Assembly (NCBI RefSeq): GCF_050958605.1
Contig: NZ_JBJHDO010000005.1
Coordinates: 248,001-312,000, forward strand
Source: G016756615 sp050958605
Lineage (GTDB): Bacteria > Pseudomonadota > Alphaproteobacteria > Rhizobiales > Rhizobiaceae
Reading direction: 5' to 3'
Length of the DNA: 64,000 bases
Positions 16,550 to 25,921 of this stretch are shown piece by piece; the stretch's first letter is position 1, and every line of letters begins with the position of its first letter. The position numbers and the translations under genes were made by a program. The notes under the pieces were generated by a model that made no database searches, was not told the origin of the DNA, and saw nothing but the letters and a program-made list of their open reading frames with translations.

Positions 16550-18681
16550 CCACCGCTATCATTGGGCAACCCATCAGCCGGGTCGATGGTCGCCAGAAGG
16601 TCACCGGCCAGGCTGCCTATGCCGCCGAGTTTGATCAGCCAGGTCAAGCCTACGCGGCGGTTGTGCGGAGCACGATCGCGTCCGGCCGCATCGCCTCGAT
16701 CGAAACGGGAATAGCGGAGCGGACGCCCGGCACCATCGCCGTTCTCACTCATCACAATGCAACCAAGCTCGCCTATGCTCCGCATAAAGGATTCACGGAT
16801 CCGAAAGTTGGCGAGCGTCTGCACGTATTGCAGGACGACCGGGTGAACCATCAGGGACAGCCAATTGCGCTTGTGATCGCAGAAACGCTGGAACAGGCAA
16901 CCCATGCGGCGACATTGGTGCATGTCAGCTATGCGCCCGAAAACGGATCGACGGACTTCACCGTCGTTGAACCGGCCCTGCCGACACGGCAACAGACCGA
17001 CCAAGGCTCGAGCCATCCGTCGGAAACGCGGCGCGGCGATCCCGAAGGCGCGCTCGCGGCCGCCGAGGTAAAGGTCGACGCCACCTATGTGATCCCGCGC
17101 GAAAACCACAATCCGATCGAAATGCACGCCACGATAGCCGCTTGGGAGGGTGACCGTCTGACGTTGTGGGACAAGACGCAATGGGTGAGTGGGGTGGCCG
17201 GGGAGATTGCCGCCATATTCGGCATTCCGTCAGAAAATGTCCACGTCGTTTCGCCCTTCGTTGGCGGTGCCTTCGGTTCAGGATTGCGGGCTTGGTCGCA
17301 CGTGACGCTTGCTGCGCTCGCTGCGCGTGTTGCTGCACGGCCCGTGAAATTGATGCTGTCGCGCCGCGAGATGTATTACGGCACCGGATTCCGCCCCCAT
17401 ACGATCCAGCGGGTCGCCCTCGGCGCGTCGCGCGACGGCCGCCTCTCCGCCATCGTCCACGACGCTTATCAGGAGACCTCCACTTTCGAGGAGTACACGG
17501 AGGCACTCCTCGACGCGACCGGGTTCTTGCATTCATGCCCGAACGTTTACACCCGCCATCGCCTCGCGCGGCTGAACGTGCACACCCCGACCTGGATGCG
17601 CGCCCCAGGCGAGGCAAGCGGCGTGTTCGCGCTCGAATCCGCCGTCGACGAGCTCGCGGTGGCGCTTGACATCGATCCCGTCGAGCTCCGGCTGCGCAAC
17701 GAGCCGGAACGGGACGAGTCCAAGAAGCTGCCGTTCTCGAGCCGCTCGACGCGGGAATGCTATCGGATCGGCGCCGAGCGTTTCGGCTGGAGCCGGCGCA
17801 CCCCCGAGCCGCGCTCGATGCGCGAGGGAAGGTTGCTGTTAGGCTGGGGCATGGCAAGCGCGACCTATCCGATGAACTTCGCACCCGCGTCAGCAATGGC
17901 GCGGCTTCTGCCCGACGGGACCGCGGAGGTGGCGAGTGCGGCGAGCGATATGGGCCCGGGAACGTGGACGTCGATGACGCAGGTCGCGGCCGATACGCTG
18001 GGCCTGCCCATTGAGCGCGTCAAATTCACGTTGGGCGACAGTCGGTTGCCCAAGACGCCTCCCCATGGCGGCTCGATGACCATGGCGAGCGTCGGCAGCG
18101 CGGTCCAGGCGGCGTGTCGCAAGGCGCGGGAGGACGCGCTCGCACGCGCCGGCGCGAACGACCTGGCCGAAGCCATGCGGCGCATCGCCCAGCCGGTCGA
18201 GGCTTCGGCCGACATGAAGCCGAGCGATGCGAGCGAGCGATACTCCATGCATGCCTTCGGCGCCGTGTTCGTGGAAGTTGCCGTCGACCCGGATCTCGGG
18301 CAGACGCGCGTGCGGCGCATGGTCGGCGCTTACGGCGCCGGCCGCGTCGTCAACCCCAAGACGAGCCGCAGCCAATGCATCGGCGGCATGATCGGCGGCA
18401 TTGGCATGGCTCTTATGGAGCATTCCGTCGTTGATGCGCGCAACGGCCGGATTGTGAACGCCAACCTGGCCGAATATGCGTTGCCGGTTCATGCCGATGC
18501 TCCGCCGGTCATGGACGTCGTCTTCGTGGACGAGCATGATCCGCACGTGAACCCGCTCGGCGTGAAGGGGTTAGGAGAGATCGCCATTGTCGGTGTCGCA
18601 TCGGCCATCACGAACGCCGTCTTCCACGCCACCGGCAAACGCATCCGCGAGCTGCCCGTCACGCCGGACAAGCTGCTGTGA
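16546..18681 (+). CDS. paoC: Aldehyde oxidoreductase molybdenum-binding subunit (PaoC/YagR type)
   Basis: 711 residues, the normal length for the PaoC/YagR branch of the xanthine-oxidase family. Seen in order: RVDGRQKVTGQAAYAAEF at the N-terminus, VGGAFGSGLRAW (glycine-rich molybdopterin loop), MRAPGEASGVFALE, and the active-site glutamate E678 in GVKGLGEIAIVG. The complex oxidises aldehydes (often aromatic) to acids in the periplasm, which protects against reactive aldehydes. No PaoD/XdhC maturation gene is next to it in this window, so insertion of sulfurated cofactor would rely on a chaperone elsewhere. Its end is 29 bp from the convergent PLP-enzyme gene. Confidence 0.93.
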   Translation: MTTAIIGQPISRVDGRQKVTGQAAYAAEFDQPGQAYAAVVRSTIASGRIASIETGIAERTPGTIAVLTHHNATKLAYAPHKGFTDPKVGERLHVLQDDRVNHQGQPIALVIAETLEQATHAATLVHVSYAPENGSTDFTVVEPALPTRQQTDQGSSHPSETRRGDPEGALAAAEVKVDATYVIPRENHNPIEMHATIAAWEGDRLTLWDKTQWVSGVAGEIAAIFGIPSENVHVVSPFVGGAFGSGLRAWSHVTLAALAARVAARPVKLMLSRREMYYGTGFRPHTIQRVALGASRDGRLSAIVHDAYQETSTFEEYTEALLDATGFLHSCPNVYTRHRLARLNVHTPTWMRAPGEASGVFALESAVDELAVALDIDPVELRLRNEPERDESKKLPFSSRSTRECYRIGAERFGWSRRTPEPRSMREGRLLLGWGMASATYPMNFAPASAMARLLPDGTAEVASAASDMGPGTWTSMTQVAADTLGLPIERVKFTLGDSRLPKTPPHGGSMTMASVGSAVQAACRKAREDALARAGANDLAEAMRRIAQPVEASADMKPSDASERYSMHAFGAVFVEVAVDPDLGQTRVRRMVGAYGAGRVVNPKTSRSQCIGGMIGGIGMALMEHSVVDARNGRIVNANLAEYALPVHADAPPVMDVVFVDEHDPHVNPLGVKGLGEIAIVGVASAITNAVFHATGKRIRELPVTPDKLL

Positions 18682-18710
18682 TCCCGGCGCAGCGACAATA
18701 TCGAGGCTTG

Positions 18711-19958
18711 CTACAGAGCGAAAGAGTACTCGGATTTCAGGTAGGCGCGCAAAGATCCAAGGTCCGGCTTCGCCTCCTTGATCTGCACCGACCCGGCAGG
18801 CTCCTTGAGTCCAGTGGAAGAACTGACGACCACCACGGGACCTTCGTTCGTGAACTCCTGAATGTCGTTGAGCGCAGCGAAGGCCGCACTCGCAGCGAAT
18901 TCCTGCCAAAGGCCTTGCCGTGCCAGCGCCGCATGGGCCACGGCTGCCGCCTCGTCCGTCACCAGCATCGGGATGCCATTGCTGTCGCGAATGGCAACCA
19001 CGGCCCTGAAGCCGTTAACCGTACATCCGGTCCCTGACTGGATGGTGGGAAGCGCTTTGACCGTCGTTGCCTCCTTGCCGGCCTTTAATGCATGGAACAA
19101 CGGACCCCTAGCGGCAGGTTCGGCCGAGACGAGCTGCGGAACTCTTTTCGTCAGGCCGAGGTGCTTCGCTTCCCAGAACCCCTTGAAGATCCCATACAAC
19201 ATCTCGCCATACCCGGTTGGCACGATTACGGCCGCCGGCGGCTCGCCGTCAAAGGCGGCCAGGATCTCGTAGGCGATCGTCTTGTAGCCTTCCGGTCCCC
19301 AAGGATGGCCCGTGTGAAAAGTGGTGAGATTGCTTACGGGATAGGTGCCGGGCACTTCCCGCAGCGCCCGCATTGCGGGCCACCTGGCCTCGACCGGCAA
19401 GAAGACCGGATAGGCACCGTAGCCGATGATCATGTCCCGGAAAGCCGGACTGACGTCCGGCATCGTGATGACGATGCAGTTCAGTCCCGCACGAGCTGCC
19501 ATCGCCGCGGCGGCGACCCCATGGTTGCCGGACGAGGCCACTATGATGGTCGAAGCGCCTTCAAGAAGCGCAGCGCTGGTCGTGTATTTGTTGAGCCTGT
19601 CCTTGTGGCTCCACGTCGGATTGCGGCTTTCGTCCTTCACGAAGACGCCGCGATCTCTGAACCGTTCGGGAGCGATTGAGGAGACATCCACCAATGGCGT
19701 CGATCCCACGGGCATGGATGCACCGGGATGAAGAGGAGGCAGAAGCCGCTGCCAACTCTGCGAGGCCCCAGCGGTCGTGAAGCTCAAGCCGTTCGCCTTC
19801 TCGTAGTCGAAGGTCAGTTCCAGCGGATATTGCATTTCCGCTGTGGAGGTGATGGGGCAGCCCGACAAATGCGCCGGCAGCAGCGGAAAAACAGGATTGC
19901 CAGGGCCAAATGACCTCTGCCCTGTCGCCAGGGAGACCGTTTCGTTCGTCACCGACAT
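18711..19958 (-). CDS. Threonine-synthase-like PLP-dependent enzyme (fold type II)
   Basis: 415 residues. The PLP lysine is K119 in WSHKDR, the substrate/cofactor loop is SSGNHGVAAAAMAARAG, and the PLP-phosphate glycine loop is PTGYGEMLYGI. The organisation matches threonine synthase/threonine ammonia-lyase relatives rather than tryptophan synthase. Because it ends an IclR-regulated operon with an amino-acid-type importer and an M24 peptidase, a catabolic beta-elimination or beta-replacement on an imported amino acid derivative seems more likely than housekeeping threonine synthesis (inference). A GGAG site precedes the ATG. Confidence 0.83.
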   Translation of the reverse strand: MSVTNETVSLATGQRSFGPGNPVFPLLPAHLSGCPITSTAEMQYPLELTFDYEKANGLSFTTAGASQSWQRLLPPLHPGASMPVGSTPLVDVSSIAPERFRDRGVFVKDESRNPTWSHKDRLNKYTTSAALLEGASTIIVASSGNHGVAAAAMAARAGLNCIVITMPDVSPAFRDMIIGYGAYPVFLPVEARWPAMRALREVPGTYPVSNLTTFHTGHPWGPEGYKTIAYEILAAFDGEPPAAVIVPTGYGEMLYGIFKGFWEAKHLGLTKRVPQLVSAEPAARGPLFHALKAGKEATTVKALPTIQSGTGCTVNGFRAVVAIRDSNGIPMLVTDEAAAVAHAALARQGLWQEFAASAAFAALNDIQEFTNEGPVVVVSSSTGLKEPAGSVQIKEAKPDLGSLRAYLKSEYSFAL

Positions 19959-20017
19959 CTCGTTTCTCCAGTTGCTGCCGTGGATTTCGGCGGAATTCCA
20001 ATTCTTCGAAGCCGATT

Positions 20018-20038
20018 GCCCGGGTAGTCCGCCCGGGC
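20018..20038. terminator. GC-rich stem-loop between M24 peptidase and PLP-enzyme genes
   Basis: GCCCGGG (20018-20024) and CCCGGGC (20032-20038) form a perfect 7-bp GC stem with a 7-nt loop, 55 bp past the M24 stop and upstream of the PLP-enzyme start in the same transcript. No clear T-run follows, so it may attenuate or set mRNA processing rather than fully terminate. Confidence 0.45.
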
Positions 20039-20092
20039 GAAATCGTTGGGCAGCTCTGGCCCTGTTATCTTGGCTTTAGCTGGATTGCTCGA

Positions 20093-21274
20093 TCAGGAGA
20101 GCACAAACAGCTCACGCGAGATCGTCGTGATCGGCTCGTATCCGTTCGCTGTGACGCGAATTGTGTCCTCGACCATCATCCCGTCGAGATTCAACTCGTA
20201 GTAAGGCGTCTCCACGCACAGGCACATGCCTTCGACCAGTTCCGTCGTGTCGATCGAATTGATCAAGGGCGAATCGTATGTGCGCAGGCCGATCCCATGG
20301 CCGCAATGCTGGCGTTTGTAGTGCGGAATGCCATTCTCCTTGACGGCCTTCATCGCGATTGCGAAAAGCTCATTTGCCGCGATACCGGCCTTGACTGCCG
20401 CCAGCTCCTCTTCAAGGCCTATGGCGAGCGCCTCGTAGGTTTTTCTTTGTCGTGCATCCGGCTCGCCGAATACAAAGGTTCGCGCCATGTCGGACCAGTA
20501 TCCGTCGACGGTGCAGCCTGCATCGATCCGGATCAGTTCGCCCTTGGCGATTGGCCTGTTCGTCGCATATGCATCGGCCAGCGCCGATCGTGGCCCGGAC
20601 GTTACGGACACGAAGCGGGGTACGCCTCCGCCAGCCACCATGCGTTCGGCGATAAGGGCTGCGAGATCGATTTCCGTCATCCCGGCATGGGCATTGTCGA
20701 TGAGCTTGCGAAAACCATCCTCGACCAGCATTGTCGCTCTGCGCAGGCGCTGCACCTCGCCAGAGGTCTTGGTGGCGCGTGATGCTTGAAGGTTGCGCGT
20801 AATGTCGACGACCTTCGCCTCTCCCAGCAATTCACGACCGAGGTTCCAGAGGAGGTCCCCATCCGCGCGATCGACTCCGACGAGCCCGCGCGATGGCTGT
20901 AGCGTACGAAACACGTCCACGGCAGCATCGTCGAAGGTCGCAGTTGGACGTAGGTTGTACCCCTTCGGTTCTTTGTCGCCGGCCGTCTCGAAATAGAACT
21001 CTCCATAGCGATGGATCAGGCTTGGGTCCCCGAGCACTTCGAAAGCAGGCCCCGCGTCGGCAGCGCTGACGAGGAGAGAGGCGCGTTCGCGTGTCGCGAG
21101 CACTGCTGAACGGTAGTGCGGCGCCACGTCATGTGCCATGCTGACGTAGCCAGAGAGGTAGGCCTTGTTGGCACTGTCGGACGACACGATGAGCTCGACA
21201 TCATCCGACACCTCGCGAAAGACCTTGCCTCGGAGCTCGCGCGCCAGTTCCGTCATGGCGGGGAGATCAGTCAT
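20093..21274 (-). CDS. M24 family metallopeptidase (Xaa-Pro peptidase/creatinase-like)
   Basis: 393 residues: an N-terminal creatinase/prolidase-N-like domain (about 1-150) and a C-terminal pita-bread domain. All five metal ligands can be placed: Asp in LIRIDAGCTVDGYWSDMART (two Asp), His in QHCGHGIGLRTYD, Glu in LCVETPYYEL and Glu in MVEDTIRV. It should therefore be an active dinuclear metallohydrolase splitting Xaa-Pro or another amide bond; the substrate is unknown. GAGGA precedes the ATG. The livF-type gene upstream ends 23 bp before it. Confidence 0.9.
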   Translation of the reverse strand: MTDLPAMTELARELRGKVFREVSDDVELIVSSDSANKAYLSGYVSMAHDVAPHYRSAVLATRERASLLVSAADAGPAFEVLGDPSLIHRYGEFYFETAGDKEPKGYNLRPTATFDDAAVDVFRTLQPSRGLVGVDRADGDLLWNLGRELLGEAKVVDITRNLQASRATKTSGEVQRLRRATMLVEDGFRKLIDNAHAGMTEIDLAALIAERMVAGGGVPRFVSVTSGPRSALADAYATNRPIAKGELIRIDAGCTVDGYWSDMARTFVFGEPDARQRKTYEALAIGLEEELAAVKAGIAANELFAIAMKAVKENGIPHYKRQHCGHGIGLRTYDSPLINSIDTTELVEGMCLCVETPYYELNLDGMMVEDTIRVTANGYEPITTISRELFVLS

Positions 21275-21297
21275 GTTTCCTCACTTCGGATTGTCTC

Positions 21298-22041
21298 TTA
21301 ATTGGTTGGCTGGCTGAGCGGTTCGGCGCCGAGATAGGCACTTCGAATTCGATCGTCGGCCAGGATCTGGTCAGCCGGTCCTTCGAACGCGATCTCGCCC
21401 TGAACCAGGACGGCTGCCCGATTGGACACGGCGAGAGCCACGCGCACGTTCTGCTCGACTGCTATAATCGTCATTCCCGCATCCCTGAGCTCGGCCAGCT
21501 TTTCGAACACGGCAGCTTGCATCCTGGGCGACAGGCCGAGTGACGGTTCATCGACAAGGAGACATTTGGGTCGCGTCTGGAGGACCATCGCCATTTCAAG
21601 CAGCTGCTGTTCGCCTCCGCTCAGGTTTCCGGCCATGGACGGCATCAGCGGCTTGAGGGTGGGAAAGAGACCGAGCACGTAGTCGAGTGCCTCGGGTCGT
21701 CGGGCGACGGGCACCGAGTGTGCCGCCACCGCCAGGTTTTCAGCCACGCTCATTCTGTCGAAATTGCACCGTCCCTGCGGGACCAGGGCAATCCCGGCCG
21801 CGTATCGCTCCAGAGGTGTGGTCTTTTCTATGGATTTGCCCGCGAAGACGATGTGGCCGGCGTAAGTCTTGGTCAGACCGTAGCAGGCGCGTAACAATGT
21901 TGACTTCCCGGCGCCGTTGGGACCCACGAGCGTCATCATCTCGTTTTGCGGAATATCGAGATAGACCTTACGGACGATCGGCGGCCCGCCATACCCGGCG
22001 ACAAGCCCCTCGCATCGGAGCAGCGGATCAGTCCCCGACAT
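21298..22041 (-). CDS. livF: ABC transporter ATPase, LivF type
   Basis: 247 residues from the ATG at 22041, which has GGGAGG upstream and overlaps the preceding gene by 14 bp. Walker A GPNGAGKST, signature LSGGEQQ, Walker B CLLVDEPSLGLS and the H-loop region are present; RCNFDRMSVAENL is typical of LivF. It is one of two ATPases of a HAAT (branched-chain amino acid/amide) importer. Confidence 0.93.
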   Translation of the reverse strand: MSGTDPLLRCEGLVAGYGGPPIVRKVYLDIPQNEMMTLVGPNGAGKSTLLRACYGLTKTYAGHIVFAGKSIEKTTPLERYAAGIALVPQGRCNFDRMSVAENLAVAAHSVPVARRPEALDYVLGLFPTLKPLMPSMAGNLSGGEQQLLEMAMVLQTRPKCLLVDEPSLGLSPRMQAAVFEKLAELRDAGMTIIAVEQNVRVALAVSNRAAVLVQGEIAFEGPADQILADDRIRSAYLGAEPLSQPTN

Positions 22042-22834
22042 TGGCAGCACCTCCCAAATAGGCTTCCAGTACTGCGGGATCATTCCGGATCTGCTCCGGT
22101 GTCCCCTGGATAAGCCGCTTCCCGCGATCCATCACGACGACGCTGTCGCACAGACGCATTACGAATGGGATGTTGTGTTCGATGATGAGGAACGTGGTGC
22201 CGCGCTCGTTGACTGCCTTGATGATGTCGGCGATCTCCATCGCACGCGTGGGGTTCACGCCGGCGACGGGTTCATCGAGTATCACCAAGCGCGGGCTCGA
22301 CATGAGAATGCCGGCGAGCGAAAGCAACTTCTTCTGTCCGTAGGACAATTCGCCCGCCAGGTCGTGAGACTTCGGCGCCAGTCCAACCAATTCGAGGAGA
22401 TCATGAGCCTTCGCCTCTGTTGCCTGTTCAGTGCGCCGGAATTGCCGCGTTCGCGCAAGCGCGTGCCAAGCCGTCGTACCATCGAAGCTCTGCATGGAAA
22501 GCTTGACGTTTTCGAGCACCGTGAAGGAATCGAAGACCCGGATGGCCTGAAACGTTCGCATGAGACCGCCTCTTGCGATCGTCTCGGGCGCCAGACCGGC
22601 GAGCGGCTTTTCGGCCATTCCCACATGACCGGTGAAGCTGCGGTCGAACCCGGTGATGCAGTTGACCGACGTTGTCTTGCCGCATCCATTCGGTCCAATG
22701 AGGCCCGTGACGGAGCCTTGGGCGACATCCAGATCCAGCCCGTCGACAGCATGGACGCCTGCAAAACTTCTCCGCAGATCTCTCACCTGGAGCAGACCGG
22801 CGGCTGCTAGGGCTGGGGTTGCAGCGCCGTTCAT
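22028..22834 (-). CDS. livG: ABC transporter ATPase, LivG type
   Basis: 268 residues from the ATG at 22834, chosen because it overlaps the permease stop as ATGA; the open frame extends further upstream only as antiparallel shadow of the permease. Walker A GPNGCGKTT, the LivG-characteristic GLMRTFQAIRVFDSFTVLENV, signature LSYGQKK, and the LDEPVAGVNPTRAMEIADII Walker B segment are all present. Second ATPase of the HAAT importer. Confidence 0.93.
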   Translation of the reverse strand: MNGAATPALAAAGLLQVRDLRRSFAGVHAVDGLDLDVAQGSVTGLIGPNGCGKTTSVNCITGFDRSFTGHVGMAEKPLAGLAPETIARGGLMRTFQAIRVFDSFTVLENVKLSMQSFDGTTAWHALARTRQFRRTEQATEAKAHDLLELVGLAPKSHDLAGELSYGQKKLLSLAGILMSSPRLVILDEPVAGVNPTRAMEIADIIKAVNERGTTFLIIEHNIPFVMRLCDSVVVMDRGKRLIQGTPEQIRNDPAVLEAYLGGAANVGD

Positions 22835-23826
22835 GGCGAGACCTCCACACTGGCAGCGGCTGGTGTGGTTCGACGGGTGCGCGCCTTTCCGGCCAGGCCG
22901 GCGATGCCGGTCGGCATCAGCAGCACTGCGGCCATCAGGATTACCCCGTAGCTGATCATCCTCAGCTCGTTCGGCGTTCTCAATATTTCTGGCAAGACGG
23001 TGATGAGAAGGCCGCTGAACACCACTGGCCAGAAGCTGCCAAGGCCGCCAATGATCACAATCACGAGGATGACCTGCGTGAAGTAGACATCGAAGATAAG
23101 CGGATCGACGATCGTGACGTAGAAGACGTAAAGTGCTCCGGAAAGAGCGGCGAAGACGGATGCCAGCGCGATGGCGACGAGCTTCCATACCGTCACCCGC
23201 ACTCCCAGCGAGCGCGCGAGCGTCTCGTCATGCTTGATCATGCGAAGCGTCTTGCCGATTCGCGATGTGACCACGATCCAGATCGCGCCTAGCGAAACGG
23301 TTGCGAAGGCAAGTGTGAGATAGAAGAAGCGCGTCGGCGTGCCGAAGCTGAAGTCAATTTCGCCAAAGCCTATGCTTGGCGCCGGCAGGCCCGGGATCCC
23401 CATTGGTCCGTTCGTGAGATCGATCCACTCCTGGGCGAGCATCTGCATGAGCAGCGTGAAACACAGAGACACGATGACGAATGCGTGGTTGGACAGTCGC
23501 AGAGCGGCGGCCCCGATGAGGATTGCGCCCGCAGCCGCGACGAGGGCGGCCGCGATCATTCCCTCCCAGATCGAGCCGCCTAGCCGAGTCACGACGAGGG
23601 CCGCCACATAGCTGCCCACCCCCCAGAAGCCGACCTGGGCTAACGACAGCAGTCCCGCATAGCCGTAGACGATGTTGAGGCTCATTGCGAAGACCGTGAA
23701 GATCATGGCGGTGATGCCGATCGTCAGAAAGTAGGACGACTGCGTCAGGAACGGCACGATGATGCCGGCGGCCAGAAAGAGCGCGGCCAGCAGTGCGTTC
23801 CAGGAAACCGAACTCGTGCTGGTCAT
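22831..23826 (-). CDS. livM: ABC transporter permease, LivM type
   Basis: 331 residues with about eight to ten hydrophobic segments. Family features are MSLNIVYGYAGLLSLAQVGFWGVG and, in the cytoplasmic loop, GKTLRMIKHDETLARSLGV (the EAA-like contact with the ATPase). It forms the membrane channel together with the LivH-type protein, whose gene ends 5 bp before this one starts. Confidence 0.93.
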   Translation of the reverse strand: MTSTSSVSWNALLAALFLAAGIIVPFLTQSSYFLTIGITAMIFTVFAMSLNIVYGYAGLLSLAQVGFWGVGSYVAALVVTRLGGSIWEGMIAAALVAAAGAILIGAAALRLSNHAFVIVSLCFTLLMQMLAQEWIDLTNGPMGIPGLPAPSIGFGEIDFSFGTPTRFFYLTLAFATVSLGAIWIVVTSRIGKTLRMIKHDETLARSLGVRVTVWKLVAIALASVFAALSGALYVFYVTIVDPLIFDVYFTQVILVIVIIGGLGSFWPVVFSGLLITVLPEILRTPNELRMISYGVILMAAVLLMPTGIAGLAGKARTRRTTPAAASVEVSP

Positions 23827-23830
23827 CGGC

Positions 23831-24724
23831 CTAGCCCTTTCTCATGGCGAGGGCAAACAGCCCCTGTGGGCGGATCAGCAGCACGACGATCATGCCCAGG
23901 AACGCGATGGCGTTCTGCCAGACGATGTTTGCGAAGCCCCCTACCACGCTCTCCAGAATCCCGAGACCCAGGGCGACAACGGCGGCACCCATCACGTTGC
24001 CCATGCCGCCGATGATAACGATGGCGAACACCTTGAGCAGGAGCGCCTGGCCGACGATCGGCTGGAAGACGTAAAGCGGTATGAGGATTGCCCCGCCCAT
24101 GGCGCACAGAACCACGCTCAGCGTGATTGCCTTGCGTGCCACTTTCTCCGGGTCGAGACCGATCATCAGCGCTGCCTCGCGGTTCTGTGCCACTGCGCGC
24201 AAGGCACGACCACTGTTGGACCGCGTCAGGAACAGATAGAGGCCGACAAAGACGACAATGGCTATGGCGCCCGCAATCGCATGTCCGTAACTCAGCCGGA
24301 CGGAGCCGAGGGTGAGAGCCCCGGTGGGGATATCAGTCGTTACCATCATGGGCGTTGCAGTGAAGATGTACTGCACCCCGTTCAGGAGGATGATGGAGAG
24401 GCCGAGTGTCAGAAGAAGGCTTTTTTCGAATATCGCCATCTGGCCGCGCTTCGACGACAAGACCGCCAGCAGGCCTCCGGAGACAAGCCAGCCGACCAAC
24501 GCTGCTGCGAGCACGATCAGCGCAAAGCTCGCCATGTAGCTCCCACCGAGGAACGGCACTGCGACAGCCATCGCGTACATCGCCAACATGACCATTTCGC
24601 CATGCGCGAAGTTCACGATGTGGAGAATGCCGAACAGCAGTGCCAGGCCGGTCGCGATCAGCCCGTATATCAAGCCGACCACGATGCCGTTCACGATGAG
24701 CTGCAGAAGGAATTCGTAGCTCAT
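23831..24724 (-). CDS. livH: ABC transporter permease, LivH type
   Basis: 297 residues, about eight transmembrane segments. GLIYGLIATGLALLFGILHIVNFAHGE at its start is split here as GLIYGLIATGLALLFG and HIVNFAHGEM, the LivH signature; SGRALRAVAQNREAALMIGL is the cytoplasmic coupling loop. Partner of the LivM-type permease. Confidence 0.93.
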   Translation of the reverse strand: MSYEFLLQLIVNGIVVGLIYGLIATGLALLFGILHIVNFAHGEMVMLAMYAMAVAVPFLGGSYMASFALIVLAAALVGWLVSGGLLAVLSSKRGQMAIFEKSLLLTLGLSIILLNGVQYIFTATPMMVTTDIPTGALTLGSVRLSYGHAIAGAIAIVVFVGLYLFLTRSNSGRALRAVAQNREAALMIGLDPEKVARKAITLSVVLCAMGGAILIPLYVFQPIVGQALLLKVFAIVIIGGMGNVMGAAVVALGLGILESVVGGFANIVWQNAIAFLGMIVVLLIRPQGLFALAMRKG

Positions 24725-24732
24725 TGCCGCCC

Positions 24733-25869
24733 TTACTTCGTTGGGAACACGTCTTTGACGCCGAGCACGCGATCCTTGACCGTGATGATGACGGCATTGT
24801 TGTGTGCCTGGTTGTGATCGTCGAAATCCACCATCGCGCCGATCATTGACTTGTAGCTGGTCTTCGCGAGGGCCTCGCGAATGGCGGCAGGGTCGGTGCT
24901 GCCCGCCTTTTCAATCGCTTTGGCGAGGATATGCAGGGATTCATACCCGGCGAAGGTCTCGTACGTCGCGCTCTCCCCGTATTTCTCCAGAACGCGAGCC
25001 GTGAAAGCCTTGTTCTCCGGCGTATCGACCGTTGGAGAGTATGGGAATGCCGTGACGGCGTCGTCGTAGGCACCCTGCTTGATAAGTTCCGCAAAGGTGT
25101 CTCCATCGAGGCTGAGCTTGCCTGTCATGATCGCCTTAAGACCCATCGAGTGTGCCTGCCTGGCGAAGTTCGCATTGTCGGCATGCGCCTGGTAGACGGC
25201 CACGGCCTGCGCTCCGTTGTTTAGCAGCCTGGCGATGATCGTCGTGAAGTCGGGAGCGCCAAGCGGGTGGAAGTCCGTCGAGACGACCTCGAAACCCTTG
25301 CCCTTTGCCGCCTCGGCGAATGCGTCCGCGCCGCCGCGGCCATAGTCCGTGCTTTCGGCCACGACCGCGATCTTCTGGATGTTACCCAAGCTCGCGAGAT
25401 AATTGACGTTGGCGACGGCCAGTTCTCGATCCGATGGGTTCAAACGAAACACCCAAGGGTTCCCGCCAGCGCCCGAAAGCTCCGAGATCTTGGGATTGGT
25501 GGCAATCGATGAGATGAGCGGAACTTCGGCCCGCTGGAACAGCGTCATGGTCGCGAGAACGGCCGAGCTGCACTGCTGGCCGAGCACGGCCGGAACACCG
25601 GCCTCAAGCAACTTGTTCGTCACCGTCACGGCAAGCGAAGGGTTGCATTGATTGTCCTCGTACAGGAGCTCCAGAGGCTTGCCCAGCACACCGCCGGTCG
25701 CATTGATCTCCTCTAGCGCGAGCTCGAGCCCCCTCTTTTCCTGCAGCGCGCCGTGCGCCACCGGGCCGGTGATCGGCATCGCGGCACCGATCTGGATTTT
25801 TTCCTGCGCGTGAGCTGCGAAAGTAGCAGCACATACGACAAGGCCCGCGATTGTAAGGTTTCGTAGCAT
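24733..25869 (-). CDS. ABC transporter substrate-binding protein, LivK type
   Basis: 378 residues from the ATG at 25869 (GGGGA a few bases upstream; an in-frame ATG at 25881 is the alternative). A classic signal peptide (MLRNLTIAGLVVCAATFAAH, cut near AHA-QE) leads to a type-I periplasmic binding fold: IQIGAAMPITGPVAHGA, EDNQCNPSLAVTVTNKLLE, VLGQQCSSAVLATM, VAVVAESTDYGRGGADAF. Ligand is probably an amino acid, amide or related compound; the linked M24 peptidase and PLP enzyme favour an N-blocked or unusual amino acid (inference). Confidence 0.92.
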   Translation of the reverse strand: MLRNLTIAGLVVCAATFAAHAQEKIQIGAAMPITGPVAHGALQEKRGLELALEEINATGGVLGKPLELLYEDNQCNPSLAVTVTNKLLEAGVPAVLGQQCSSAVLATMTLFQRAEVPLISSIATNPKISELSGAGGNPWVFRLNPSDRELAVANVNYLASLGNIQKIAVVAESTDYGRGGADAFAEAAKGKGFEVVSTDFHPLGAPDFTTIIARLLNNGAQAVAVYQAHADNANFARQAHSMGLKAIMTGKLSLDGDTFAELIKQGAYDDAVTAFPYSPTVDTPENKAFTARVLEKYGESATYETFAGYESLHILAKAIEKAGSTDPAAIREALAKTSYKSMIGAMVDFDDHNQAHNNAVIITVKDRVLGVKDVFPTK

Positions 25870-25921
25870 GTTGGTCCCCATTTCTTGATTGTGGTTGCTT
25901 GCCGAACGTCCGGCACCGCGG

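Noticed and set aside
20093..21274. Idea that the M24 enzyme is an ectoine hydrolase with the PLP enzyme as its partner
   Set aside because: The sequence lacks the DoeA-like signatures I recall and no ectoine-specific transporter or DoeB-type gene is present.
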